Assembly: GCF_016613535.2 (NCBI RefSeq)
Contig: NZ_CP071518.1
Span: 1-64,000, forward strand
Reading direction: 5' to 3'
Length of the DNA stretch: 64,000 bases
From: Lysobacter solisilvae
GTDB lineage: Bacteria > Pseudomonadota > Gammaproteobacteria > Xanthomonadales > Xanthomonadaceae
Below the pieces are notes generated by a model, which was given only the letters and a program-made list of their open reading frames with translations, searched no databases and had not been told where the DNA came from. This document shows positions 16,272 to 24,624 of the stretch, piece after piece (positions within the stretch are counted from its first letter, which is position 1; every line of letters begins with the position of its first letter). The position numbers were made by a program, and so were the translations under genes.

Positions 16272-18002
16272 ATGCCCATGCCCGCTATGTCCGACACCAC
16301 CTCCGCGCTCCGCCCGCTTGTCCTCGCCTGCCTCGCCGCCATCGCCCTGTCGGCTTGCAGTCGAACGCCCGCTCCGCCGCCCGCCGCGGCCGCGCCGCAG
16401 GCTGCGCCCGCCGATGCCAAGCCTTCGTACGCGCAGCTGCATACCGGCGACTACGCGGTGGTGCCGCTCAAGGCCGACCTGTCGGCCTTCGACGACCAGG
16501 GCAGGCGGATGATCGCCAAATTGGTGCAGGCCGCCGACGTGATGAACGCCCTGACCTGGCGCCAGAGCTACGCTGGGGACCGCGAGGCACTGCTGGCCAA
16601 GGCGCCCGACCCCGCCACGCGCGAACTGATCACGATCAATTTCGGCCCCTGGGACCGCCTGAACGAGGACACGCCCCTGCTCGATGGCATCGGACCGCGG
16701 CCGCCGGGCGGCCCGTTCTACCCGGCCGACATGACCCGCGAGGAATTCGAGGCCGCCGACCTGGCCAACAAGAAATCCAACTACACGCTGCTGCGCCGCG
16801 ATGCCGGCGGCAAGCTGGTCACGGTGCCCTACCACGTCGAATACGCAGAGCAGTTGCAGCAGGCCGCCACGCTCCTGCGCGAGGCCGCCGAACTGAGCGC
16901 CGACAAGACCTTTGCCGATTACCTGCGCATGCGCGCCGACGCACTGCTGGACGACGACTTCCGCCCGAGCGACATGGCCTGGATGGACATGAAGACCAAT
17001 CCGGTCGACATCGTCATCGGCCCGATCGAGACTTACGAGGACCAGTTGTTCGGATACAAGGCCGCCTATGAGGGCCTGGTGCTGATCAAGGACGTCGCCT
17101 GGAGCGAGAAACTGGCACGGTTCGCGAAGTTCCTCCCACAGCTGCAGAAGGGCCTGCCGGTGGACGCCAAGTACAAGGCGGAAAAGCCCGGCGCGAAGGC
17201 GGACCTCAACGCCTACGAGGCGGCCTACTACGCGGGCGACGCCAACGTCGGGGCCAAGACCATCGCGATCAACCTGCCCAACGACGAGGAAGTGCAGCTG
17301 GCCAAGGGCACCCGTCGCCTGCAGCTGAAAAACGTCATGAAGGCGAAGTTCGACCACATCCTGGTCCCCATCGCCAACGAACTGATCGCGAAGGACCAGC
17401 TGCAGCACGTCACCTTCGATGCCTTCTTCGAGGACGTGATGTTCCACGAGGTGGCCCATGGCCTGGGCATCAAGAAGACGATCGACGGCAAGGGCACGGT
17501 CGACGAAGCCCTCAAGGAATACGCATCGAGTTTCGAGGAAGGCAAAGCGGACATCCTGGGCCTGTACATGATCGACGCGCTCAGCGAGCAGGGCGAACTG
17601 GACAAGGCGAAGCTGATGGACAACTACGTCACCTTCCTCGCCGGCATCCTGCGGTCGGTGCGTTTTGGCGCCAGCGATGCCCACGGCAAAGCCAACATGC
17701 TGCGCTTCAATTTCTTCGCCGCGCAGGGCGCTTTCAGCCGCGACGCTGACGGCCGCTACCGCGTGGACCTGGAGAAGATGCGCGCCTCGATGCGCAACCT
17801 CAGCCGCAAGCTGCTCACGGTGCAGGGCGACGGCAACTACGCCAAGGCCAAGGACATGACCAACCGCATCGGCGTGATCAAGCCGGAACTGGCAGCCGAC
17901 CTCAAGCGGCTGGAAGCGGCGAAGATTCCGGTCGACGTCCGTTTCGAGCAGGGCCTGGACGTCCTGGGCCTGACGCAGTTCGCCACGCCCGCGACGCAGT
18001 AG
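16272..18002 (+). CDS. Lipoprotein metallopeptidase of the dipeptidyl-peptidase III (M49) type
   Basis: The N-terminus has a lipoprotein signal: hydrophobic core LVLACLAAIALS and lipobox LSAC with Cys29, followed by a Pro/Ala linker, so it is probably membrane-anchored in the periplasm. The catalytic region has HEVAH at 392-396 and the downstream EEGKAD (Glu422-Glu423), the zinc-site arrangement of the M49-like group, although M49 itself uses HExxGH. At 576 residues it is somewhat shorter than eukaryotic DPP III. Substrate is unknown; cleavage of short peptides in the envelope is an inference. The stop is one base from the tag GTG start, so the two may be cotranscribed despite unrelated functions. 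The ATG at 16272 or 16287 is possible. Confidence 0.82.
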   Translation: MPMPAMSDTTSALRPLVLACLAAIALSACSRTPAPPPAAAAPQAAPADAKPSYAQLHTGDYAVVPLKADLSAFDDQGRRMIAKLVQAADVMNALTWRQSYAGDREALLAKAPDPATRELITINFGPWDRLNEDTPLLDGIGPRPPGGPFYPADMTREEFEAADLANKKSNYTLLRRDAGGKLVTVPYHVEYAEQLQQAATLLREAAELSADKTFADYLRMRADALLDDDFRPSDMAWMDMKTNPVDIVIGPIETYEDQLFGYKAAYEGLVLIKDVAWSEKLARFAKFLPQLQKGLPVDAKYKAEKPGAKADLNAYEAAYYAGDANVGAKTIAINLPNDEEVQLAKGTRRLQLKNVMKAKFDHILVPIANELIAKDQLQHVTFDAFFEDVMFHEVAHGLGIKKTIDGKGTVDEALKEYASSFEEGKADILGLYMIDALSEQGELDKAKLMDNYVTFLAGILRSVRFGASDAHGKANMLRFNFFAAQGAFSRDADGRYRVDLEKMRASMRNLSRKLLTVQGDGNYAKAKDMTNRIGVIKPELAADLKRLEAAKIPVDVRFEQGLDVLGLTQFATPATQ

Positions 18003-18003
18003 C

Positions 18004-18567
18004 GTGTCCGGGTACTGCCGCTCCGCGCAGGGCCATCCGCTGCACGGCCCATACCACGACAATGAGTATGGCTTCCCCGCGCGCGGGGAAGCCGAGCTGT
18101 TCGAAAGGCTGGTCCTCGAGATCAACCAGGCCGGGCTGAGCTGGGAGACGATGCTGAAGAAGCGCGACGGCTTCCGCCGCGCGTACGACGGCTTCGACGT
18201 CGACACGGTGGCCGCCTACGGTGAACGCGAACGCGAGCGCCTGCTCGCCGACGCCGGCATCGTGCGCAACCGGCTCAAAGTGGATGCCGCGATCCACAAC
18301 GCCGCGGTGATCGCGCACCTGCGCGCCACGCATGGCAGTTTCGCCGCCTGGCTCGATGGGCATCTGCTGGAAGCCGGCGCGCCGCGCTCACGCGACTCCT
18401 GGGTCAAGCTGTTCAAGAAGACCTTCCGCTTCACCGGCGGCGAGATCACACACGAATTCCTGCTCAGCCTTGGCTACCTGCCGGGCGCGCATGCCGAGGA
18501 TTGTCCGGTGCACGCCCGGATCGTCGCGCTCGCACCGCCGTGGCGGCGCGCCCGGGGTGACTGCTGA
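18004..18567 (+). CDS. tag: DNA-3-methyladenine glycosylase I
   Basis: Tag removes 3-methyladenine from alkylated DNA in base excision repair. The 187-residue protein starts at GTG 18004, directly after the upstream stop, which gives the family N-terminus SGYCRSAQGHPLHGPYHDNE. Zinc ligands Cys5, His18 and the late H/C pair in AHAEDCPVH are present. Glu39 in LEINQAGLSWETML corresponds to the E. coli catalytic-pocket Glu38. It is convergent with pilU, with a strong hairpin between them. Confidence 0.94.
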   Translation: MSGYCRSAQGHPLHGPYHDNEYGFPARGEAELFERLVLEINQAGLSWETMLKKRDGFRRAYDGFDVDTVAAYGERERERLLADAGIVRNRLKVDAAIHNAAVIAHLRATHGSFAAWLDGHLLEAGAPRSRDSWVKLFKKTFRFTGGEITHEFLLSLGYLPGAHAEDCPVHARIVALAPPWRRARGDC

Positions 18568-18684
18568 CCCGGGATCGGCGGAAGCTCCACGCGTCCTGGC
18601 CGTGGCCGCAAGGCGTTCTGGACAGGGGCGTCGTCGACAAGCCGCCAATCGTCACGCTGGCCACCATCGCCAGCCCCGCAAAAC

Positions 18685-18714
18685 GGAAGAAGCCGGGCGA
18701 ACCCGGCTTCTTCC
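18685..18714. terminator. Hairpin between convergent tag and pilU
   Basis: A perfect 13-bp stem (18685-18697 with 18702-18714) and a four-base loop lie between the two converging genes. The arms contain purine and pyrimidine tracts (GGAAGAAG / CTTCTTCC). A GTTTTG stretch follows on the minus strand. It probably ends transcription from pilU and perhaps from tag, though neither side has a long U-run. Confidence 0.6.
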
Positions 18715-18735
18715 TGCGAATGCGGTCGCGGGCGC

Positions 18736-19866
18736 TCAGCGCACTTCGGCCACTTCCACACCATCCAGGCCCTGGGCCAGGGTCTTGGCATCTCCGCCCT
18801 GGGCCAGCTTGATGCGCAGGCGGACTTCGTTCTGCGAGTCCGCGTAACGCAGGGCGTCCTCGTAGGAGATCTCGCCGGCCTGGTAGAGCTCGAACAGGCT
18901 CTGGTCGAAGGTCTTCATGCCCAGCTGCACGGACTCCTTCATCACTTCCTTCAGCTTGTGGACCTCGCCATCGCGGATGTAGTCCTGCACAAGCGGCGTG
19001 CCCAGCAGGATTTCCATTGCCACGCGGCGGGCCTTGCCGTCCGGCGTCGGGATCAACTGCTGCGCGACCACGCCCTTCAGGTTGAGCGAGAGGTCCATCA
19101 GCAACTGGTTGCGGCGGTCTTCGGGGAAGAAGTTGATGATGCGGTCCATCGCCTGGTTGGCGTTGTTGGCATGCAGCGTGCACAGCACCAGGTGGCCGGT
19201 TTCGGCGAAAGCGATGGCATGGTCCATGCCCTCGCGGGTACGCACCTCGCCGATCATGATCACGTCCGGCGCCTGGCGCAGGGTGTTCTTGAGGGCGTTG
19301 TCCCAGCTGTCGGTGTCGATCCCGACCTCACGCTGGGTCACGATGCAGCCCTCGTGCTTGTGCACGAACTCGATCGGGTCCTCGATGGTGATGATGTGGC
19401 CGGTCGAATTGAGGTTGCGGTAGCCGATCATCGCTGCCAGCGACGTCGACTTGCCGGTACCGGTGGCACCCACGAAGATGATGATGCCGCGCTTGGTCAT
19501 CGCCAGCGTCTTGATGATCGGCGGCAGGCTCAACTCTTCGACGGTGGGGATCTTGGTCTCGATCCGGCGCAGCACCATGCCCACCTGGTTGCGCTGGTAG
19601 AAGCACGAGACGCGGAAGCGGCCGACGCCGGTGACGCCAATCGCGAAGTTGCACTCGTGGGTCTTCTCGAACTCCTCGCGCTGCGGCGGGGTCATCACGT
19701 TCAGCACCAGGTCGCGGCTCTGCTGCGGCGTCAGCGGGTTCTGCGTGATCGGCGAGATCTTGCCGTGGACCTTCATCGAGGGCGCCATGCCGGCCGTGAT
19801 GAACAGGTCCGAGGCCTTCTGGTGCGCCATCAGCTTGAGGAAGGAAGTGAAGTCGATGGTGCTCAT
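18736..19866 (-). CDS. pilU: Type IV pilus retraction ATPase PilU
   Basis: PilU is the accessory hexameric motor that assists PilT in retracting type IV pili. The 376 residues show Walker A GATGTGKS (133-140), the Asp box ITIEDPIE (159-166), Walker B DVIMIGE (201-207) and the His box ETGHLVLCTLH (222-232). QNEVRLRIKLAQGGDA near the end is typical of PilU. It lies 108 bases downstream of pilT. Together with pilT it indicates twitching motility; the other pil genes are outside the window. Confidence 0.96.
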   Translation of the reverse strand: MSTIDFTSFLKLMAHQKASDLFITAGMAPSMKVHGKISPITQNPLTPQQSRDLVLNVMTPPQREEFEKTHECNFAIGVTGVGRFRVSCFYQRNQVGMVLRRIETKIPTVEELSLPPIIKTLAMTKRGIIIFVGATGTGKSTSLAAMIGYRNLNSTGHIITIEDPIEFVHKHEGCIVTQREVGIDTDSWDNALKNTLRQAPDVIMIGEVRTREGMDHAIAFAETGHLVLCTLHANNANQAMDRIINFFPEDRRNQLLMDLSLNLKGVVAQQLIPTPDGKARRVAMEILLGTPLVQDYIRDGEVHKLKEVMKESVQLGMKTFDQSLFELYQAGEISYEDALRYADSQNEVRLRIKLAQGGDAKTLAQGLDGVEVAEVR

Positions 19867-19973
19867 GGGCGTGCCTCCGCGAGGCTTCGTTGCTTGGGGC
19901 GACAGGAGGCGGAGCCCGGTTTTGTGCCCGCGCCTCCGACCTTCCCCCGCGAGCGGAGGAAGGGGCTGGAACG

Positions 19974-21012
19974 TCAGTCGAACAACCGCTTGTCCTTGGC
20001 GTACATGCGGGCTTGTGGCTTGAGGATGAGCCCGCGCTTGGTCAGATCCTGCAGATGCTGGTCCAGCGTCATCATGCCGTGGGCCTGGCCGGTCTGGATG
20101 GCCGAATACATCTGGGCCACCTTGTCCTCGCGGATCAGGTTACGGATGGCGGGGATGCCGACCATGATCTCCCACGCCGCGGTGCGGCCGCCGCCGACCT
20201 TCTTGAGCAGCGCCTGCGAGATCACCGCACGCAGCGACTCCGACAGCATCGAGCGCACCATCGGCTTCTCGCCGGCGGGGAACACGTCGATGATGCGGTC
20301 GATGGTCTTGGCGGCCGACGAGGTATGCACCGTCGCGAACACCAGGTGGCCGGTCTCGGCAGCGGTCAACGCCAGCCGGATGGTTTCCAGGTCGCGCAAC
20401 TCGCCCACGAGGATGTAGTCGGGATCCTCGCGCAGCGCCGAACGCAGGGCCTCGTTGAAACCGTGCGTGTCGCGGTGGACTTCGCGCTGGTTGATCAGGC
20501 ACTTCTGCGATGTGTGCACGAACTCGATCGGATCTTCGACGGAGAGGACGTGCGCGTATTCGTTCTTGTTGACGTGGTCGATCATCGCCGCCAGCGTCGT
20601 GGACTTGCCCGAGCCGGTCGGACCGGTCACCAGGATCAGGCCCTGGGGCTGGTCGATGAGTTCCTTGAAGATGCGCGGACAGCCCAGGTCGTCCAGGGTC
20701 AGCACTTCGGACGGAATCGTACGGAACACTGCGCCGGCGCCGCGGTTCTGGTTGAACGCGTTGACGCGGAAGCGCGCCAAGGCCCGGGATCTCGAAGGAG
20801 AAGTCGACCTCGAGGAATTCCTCGTAGTCGCGCCGCTGCTTGTCCGACATGATGTCGTAGACCAGCGCGTGGACCTGCTTGTGGTCGAGCGCGGGAATAT
20901 TGATGCGCCGGACGTCGCCGTCCACACGGATCATCGGAGGCAGTCCGGCCGACAGGTGCAGGTCGGATGCCTTGTTCTTGACCGAAAACGCCAACAGTTC
21001 GGCGATATCCAT
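19974..21012 (-). pseudogene. pilT: Type IV pilus twitching motility ATPase PilT, frame broken at about 20777
   Basis: PilT powers pilus retraction. The first frame (start 21012, MDIAELLAFSVKNKASDLHL) gives the N-terminal domain to FSFEIPGLG, then diverges. The rest, from ARFRVNAFNQNRGAGAVFRT through Walker A GPTGSGKST, SVEDPIEFVH, Asp/His boxes and the AIRNLIRE motif, lies in another frame that ends at 19974. Removing one base of the CC at 20777-20778 rejoins the family sequence FEIPGLARFRVNAF exactly, for about 345 residues. All motor motifs are intact in the second part, and the neighbouring pilU is intact, so a sequence error is likely. A real lesion would abolish twitching. Confidence 0.9.
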
Positions 21013-21095
21013 TAAGTGCTCCCCTGCACTGCGAACGGAACGGGTCGAGTTCTCCGGCCCGATGGGCGCGGTGGATCGACAGGACCCTTCGGGGC

Positions 21096-21123
21096 AGTAT
21101 AGCCCTCAAGTCGAACCGTCCAA
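21096..21123 (-). promoter_or_regulatory. Candidate sigma-70 promoter for pilT-pilU
   Basis: On the minus strand TTGGAC (21118-21123) and TATACT (21096-21101) are 16 bases apart, in the 147-base gap between divergent pilT and yggS. The -10 matches five of six. The expected leader to the pilT ATG is about 77 bases. Confidence 0.5.
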
Positions 21124-21159
21124 CCAGCCCGTCCCCGGGGCCTTTCGAGAACTGCGAAC

Positions 21160-21840
21160 GTGCTCACGCACGCCCTGCACGACACCCTACACCGTTTGAA
21201 AAACGCGGCAAGCGCGGCCAAGCGGCCAGCGCCCGCGCTGCTGGCGGTCAGCAAGACCCAGCCCGCGCAGGCCGTGGCCGAACTGGCGGCCGCGGGGCAG
21301 CGCGCCTTCGGCGAGAATTACGTGCAGGAAGCAGCCGCCAAGCAGGCCGCGCTGGCGCCCCTGGGGCTGGAGTGGCACCTCATCGGCCACCTGCAGTCCA
21401 ACAAGGCCCGGGAAGCAGCCGTGGCGTTCGACTGGGTCCAGACCATCGACCGCATGTCGCTGGTGGATGCGCTCGACCGGCATCGCGGGGCTGAACGGCC
21501 CGCATTGAACGTGCTCATCCAGGTGAACATCGATGACGAAGCCAGTAAGCACGGCTGCCGGCCGGGCGATGTGGCGGCCTTGGCCGAGGCCATCGCGGGC
21601 AGGCCGCACCTGTTCCTGCGCGGCTTGATGGTCATCCCCGAGCCGCACGCCGATCCGGAGCTGCGCCGCGCCGCATTCGCCCGCGCGCGTGCGCTGTTCG
21701 AGGTGTTGCGCGCGCAGTACCCGCAGGTCGACACCCTGTCGATGGGCATGAGCGACGATCTTGAAGTGGCCGTGGCGGAAGGTGCGACCCTGGTGCGCGT
21801 CGGCACGGCCCTGTTCGGTGCGCGCGCCCCGCGAACGTGA
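21160..21840 (+). CDS. yggS: YggS/PLPBP pyridoxal-phosphate homeostasis protein
   Basis: This 226-residue single-domain PLP-binding protein buffers the cellular PLP pool and influences amino-acid metabolism; no enzymatic activity is established. The PLP lysine is Lys32 in LLAVSKTQPAQAV. Other family blocks are FGENYVQEA, WHLIGHLQSNKAREA, VNIDDEASKHGC, GLMVIPEP and SMGMSDDLEVAVAEGATLVRVG (in pieces). The start is GTG 21160. It is followed 73 bases later by proC, the common yggS-proC pair. pdxH, another vitamin B6 gene, is about 3 kb downstream. Confidence 0.95.
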   Translation: MLTHALHDTLHRLKNAASAAKRPAPALLAVSKTQPAQAVAELAAAGQRAFGENYVQEAAAKQAALAPLGLEWHLIGHLQSNKAREAAVAFDWVQTIDRMSLVDALDRHRGAERPALNVLIQVNIDDEASKHGCRPGDVAALAEAIAGRPHLFLRGLMVIPEPHADPELRRAAFARARALFEVLRAQYPQVDTLSMGMSDDLEVAVAEGATLVRVGTALFGARAPRT

Positions 21841-21913
21841 CTGGGGTCGCGCTTTCCCGATCCCGGGGGCGTTGCGGATAGCATGGAGGCCCTGGTTTCG
21901 TCCGGCCCTTGTC

Positions 21914-22768
21914 ATGTCCGCTTCCGCCGCACCCGCGTCGCCCTCGTCCGCCCTGGGTTCCATCGCATTCATCGGCGGCGGCAACATGGCGCGCAGCCTC
22001 ATCGGCGGACTGGTCGCCCGCGGCGCGGACCGCGCCAGCCTGCTCGTGGCCGAGCCGGTCCCCGAGTTGCGCGCCGCCCTCGCCCGCGACTTCCAGATTC
22101 CCACTTTCGAACACAGCGCCCAGCCGGTGGCCAGCGCAGGCACCTGGGTACTGGCGGTCAAGCCGCAGGTGATGCGTGAGGTCTGCCAGGCATTGGCGTC
22201 CGTCGCCCAGGCCACGCGCCCGCTCGTGATGTCGGTCGCCGCCGGCATCACCGCCGCGCAGATCGACCGGTGGCTCGGCGGCAATGTCGCCGTCGTGCGC
22301 GCGATGCCCAACACGCCGGCTCTGCTGGGAGCCGGCGTTACCGGGCTGTACGCCAACGCACAGGTCGATGACGGGCAGCGGGCCCGCGCACTGGCGTTGA
22401 TGCAGTCGGCTGGCGCATCGGTATGGATCGAGCACGAATCGCTGATGGACGCGGTCACCGCGGTGTCCGGTAGCGGGCCGGCCTATGTGTTCCTGCTGGC
22501 CGAAGCCATGCAGGCCGCAGGTGAAGCACAGGGCCTGCCGGCTGCGGCCGCGCGCGAACTGGCACTGCAGACCATCCTTGGCGCGGCGCGCATGCTCACC
22601 GAGGGCGACGAAGCGCCCGCCGAGCTGCGCCGCCGGGTCACCTCTCCCGGCGGCACGACCCAGGCCGCGATCGAAACCTTCGAGGCGGGCGGCCTGCGCG
22701 AGCTGGTCGCCAGCGCCATCGATGCCGCCACCCGCCGCGGCCGCGAACTGTCCGCCGCCCACGACTGA
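21914..22768 (+). CDS. proC: Pyrroline-5-carboxylate reductase
   Basis: ProC reduces pyrroline-5-carboxylate to proline with NAD(P)H. The chosen ATG (MSASAAPASPSSALGSIAF) gives 284 residues; an earlier in-frame start would add a non-conserved stretch. The dinucleotide fold is FIGGGNMARSLIGGL. The C-terminal dimer domain carries AVTAVSGSGPAYVFLLAEAM and VTSPGGTTQAAIETFE, the proC signature. The gene precedes a DUF4426 lipoprotein by 14 bases, an arrangement seen in related gammaproteobacteria. Confidence 0.96.
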   Translation: MSASAAPASPSSALGSIAFIGGGNMARSLIGGLVARGADRASLLVAEPVPELRAALARDFQIPTFEHSAQPVASAGTWVLAVKPQVMREVCQALASVAQATRPLVMSVAAGITAAQIDRWLGGNVAVVRAMPNTPALLGAGVTGLYANAQVDDGQRARALALMQSAGASVWIEHESLMDAVTAVSGSGPAYVFLLAEAMQAAGEAQGLPAAAARELALQTILGAARMLTEGDEAPAELRRRVTSPGGTTQAAIETFEAGGLRELVASAIDAATRRGRELSAAHD

Positions 22769-22782
22769 CCGAGGAGTTCCCC

Positions 22783-23319
22783 GTGCGCCCAAATCCCGTT
22801 GCCGCCTGCGCGATCATCCTGATGGGCCTGGCCCTGACCAGCTGCGGCGGTGACGCCGCGCCTGCGAGCGTGGCCACCGCACCGACGCCTGCCACTGGCG
22901 GTGTTGCGCCGCCGCCCTCGCCTCCCGCCACCCCTGGCGCCTCGCAGGAAGCGGTCAGCCGCATCGGCGACGTCACGGTCCGCGCCAGCGTGCTGCCGAC
23001 GCAGGCGTTGTCCGACGAGGTCGCGCGCACGTACGGTCTGACGCGCAGCCCCGGCACCGTGATGCTGCTGGTTGGCGTGCGCCAGGGCCCGGAGGCGCAG
23101 GAAGTCGCCCTGCCCGCCACCATCACCGCCGTGGCCACCGAGCTGGGCGGGCGCCGCCACGAGATCGCACTGCGCGAGTTGCGCAGCGGCGACCTGCTGG
23201 ATTACGTCGGCACGCTGGACATCTCCCCGCCGGAAACCCTGCGTTTCGACGTCACGGTGGTACGCGAGGGCGGCGCGCGCTCGGACATGCAGTTCACGCG
23301 CGAGTTCTATCCGCAGTAG
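22783..23319 (+). CDS. DUF4426 lipoprotein
   Basis: The 178-residue protein starts at GTG 22783 with GAGGAG eight bases upstream. A lipoprotein signal ends in LTSC with Cys21, followed by an Ala/Pro linker to about residue 60. The folded part (IGDVTVRASVLPTQALSDEV to the end) matches the DUF4426 family, whose function is unknown. Its steady place after yggS-proC suggests a conserved envelope role, but no activity can be assigned. It converges with the BtuF-like gene 40 bases away, and no terminator is visible between them. Confidence 0.85.
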   Translation: MRPNPVAACAIILMGLALTSCGGDAAPASVATAPTPATGGVAPPPSPPATPGASQEAVSRIGDVTVRASVLPTQALSDEVARTYGLTRSPGTVMLLVGVRQGPEAQEVALPATITAVATELGGRRHEIALRELRSGDLLDYVGTLDISPPETLRFDVTVVREGGARSDMQFTREFYPQ

Positions 23320-23359
23320 GCACGTCAGGCCGGCAGGACCGGGGGCTTGCGCCGCCCAC

Positions 23360-24163
23360 TCACGCCCGCGCCCAGCGCTGGATGCACGCCGCGATCTCGC
23401 GCACGCCGTCGGTCAGCGCCGCCGGCCCGGGCTGCAGGATGACGGGCGACTTGATCTCATAGAGATGTCCATCGCGCACCGCCGGGATCTGCGACCAGCC
23501 CGGGCGCGCCGCCACGCGCTCGGGCCGGAATTTCTTGCCGCACCAGGAGCCCAGGATGATGTCCGGCGCGCGGCGGATCACCTCGTCGCCATCAGCCAGG
23601 ATCCGGTCCCTGCCCAACGACATCACGGCACGTTCGGGAAATACGTCGTCGCCCCCGGCGATGCGCACCAGCTCGGCCACCCAGCCGATGCCCGTGATCA
23701 GAGGGTCGTCCCATTCCTCGAAATACACCTTGGGGCGCCGGGCCAGCTGCGCAGCAGCGGCGGCGACCCCGTCCAGGCCGCGTTGGAGCTCATCCGCATA
23801 GGCCTGCGCCCGCGCCGACGCACCCACCAGCGCGCCGAGCCGGCGCACGTAGTCGAGGATGCCGGGCACGGTACGGTGGTTGCTGATCCACACTTCCACG
23901 CCGGCGCGGATCAGCTCGGCGGCGATGTCGGCCTGGATGTCGGAAAAGCCGATGACGAAGTCCGGCGACAGTTCCAGGATCTGGCCGATCTTCGCAGAAG
24001 TGAATGCGCTGACTTTCGGCTTCTCGCGGCGGGCGATCGCAGGGCGCACGGTGAATCCGCTGATGCCCACGATGCGGTCCTGCTCGCCCAGCGCGTACAG
24101 GACCTCGGTGGGCTCCTCGGTAAGGCAGACGATCCGGCGCGGCCCGACGGTGGGGGCGCTCAC
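23360..24163 (-). CDS. Cobalamin/siderophore-type substrate-binding protein (BtuF-like), no signal peptide
   Basis: The start is GTG 24163, overlapping the upstream acetyltransferase stop as GTGA; it gives 267 residues. The sequence fits the helical-backbone periplasmic-binding fold (COG0614): RIVCLTEEPTEVLYALG, KIGQILELSPDFVIGF, RRLGALVGASARAQAYADEL, RAPDIILGSW. However, the N-terminus is [16 protein letters not shown] with no hydrophobic signal, so the protein is predicted to stay in the cytoplasm. No BtuC or BtuD gene is nearby. A stand-alone cytoplasmic cobalamin-binding role is possible but unproven. It is the third gene after pdxH and the acetyltransferase. Confidence 0.8.
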   Translation of the reverse strand: MSAPTVGPRRIVCLTEEPTEVLYALGEQDRIVGISGFTVRPAIARREKPKVSAFTSAKIGQILELSPDFVIGFSDIQADIAAELIRAGVEVWISNHRTVPGILDYVRRLGALVGASARAQAYADELQRGLDGVAAAAAQLARRPKVYFEEWDDPLITGIGWVAELVRIAGGDDVFPERAVMSLGRDRILADGDEVIRRAPDIILGSWCGKKFRPERVAARPGWSQIPAVRDGHLYEIKSPVILQPGPAALTDGVREIAACIQRWARA

Positions 24164-24624
24164 GGTGCCAGCCGCTTGTGGAAATAGATCACGCGCTCGG
24201 CTTCGTCGAAACCGCAGGCCTGGTGCGCGCGTTGGGCGTCGACGTTCTCCAGCGGCGCGTCGGACGCCAGCTCCGTGCAGCCACGCTGGCGCGCCCAGTC
24301 CTCGACGGCGGCCACCAGCGCGCGGCCGATGCCGCGACTGCGCGCGTCGGGCAACACGTACCAGCCTTCCAGGAAGCCGACGGGCGAACTCTCGCAGCCG
24401 TTGACGTAGTCGCTGCGCAGCGTGGCCTCGGCGAAGCCCAGCGTGCGCGCGTCGTCCACATCGAGGGCCAGGAACCCCACCGCCGTATCGCCGCGCCCCA
24501 GCACCTGCCGGATGTCGGCGGCATGGCGCGCCGGATCCTCGTGCGGCCACAGCGCGGCCCGCAGGGTCGACCAGCCGCCGGCCTCATCGGCACCCGCCCG
24601 GACGATCCGCCAGGACGGACTCAC
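24160..24624 (-). CDS. GNAT acetyltransferase of the aminoglycoside 6'-N-acetyltransferase type
   Basis: The 154-residue GNAT protein resembles chromosomal AAC(6') enzymes such as AAC(6')-Ic of Serratia and AAC(6')-Iz of Stenotrophomonas, which acetylate the 6'-amino group of aminoglycosides. Shared marks are the N-terminal [20 protein letters not shown], the central [20 protein letters not shown] plus FLEGWYV, the acetyl-CoA loop SRGIGRALV, and [19 protein letters not shown]. The similarity is from memory of those families; real substrate range is not known, and natural substrates are unclear for intrinsic enzymes. It overlaps pdxH by four bases upstream and the BtuF-like gene downstream, so it appears cotranslated in a non-resistance operon and not on a mobile element. 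Confidence 0.82.
   Translation of the reverse strand: MSPSWRIVRAGADEAGGWSTLRAALWPHEDPARHAADIRQVLGRGDTAVGFLALDVDDARTLGFAEATLRSDYVNGCESSPVGFLEGWYVLPDARSRGIGRALVAAVEDWARQRGCTELASDAPLENVDAQRAHQACGFDEAERVIYFHKRLAP

Noticed and set aside
16194..18206. A 670-codon open frame on the minus strand across the peptidase and tag genes
   Set aside because: It lies antisense to genes with clear family motifs and has no recognisable domain; long antisense frames are common at this GC content.
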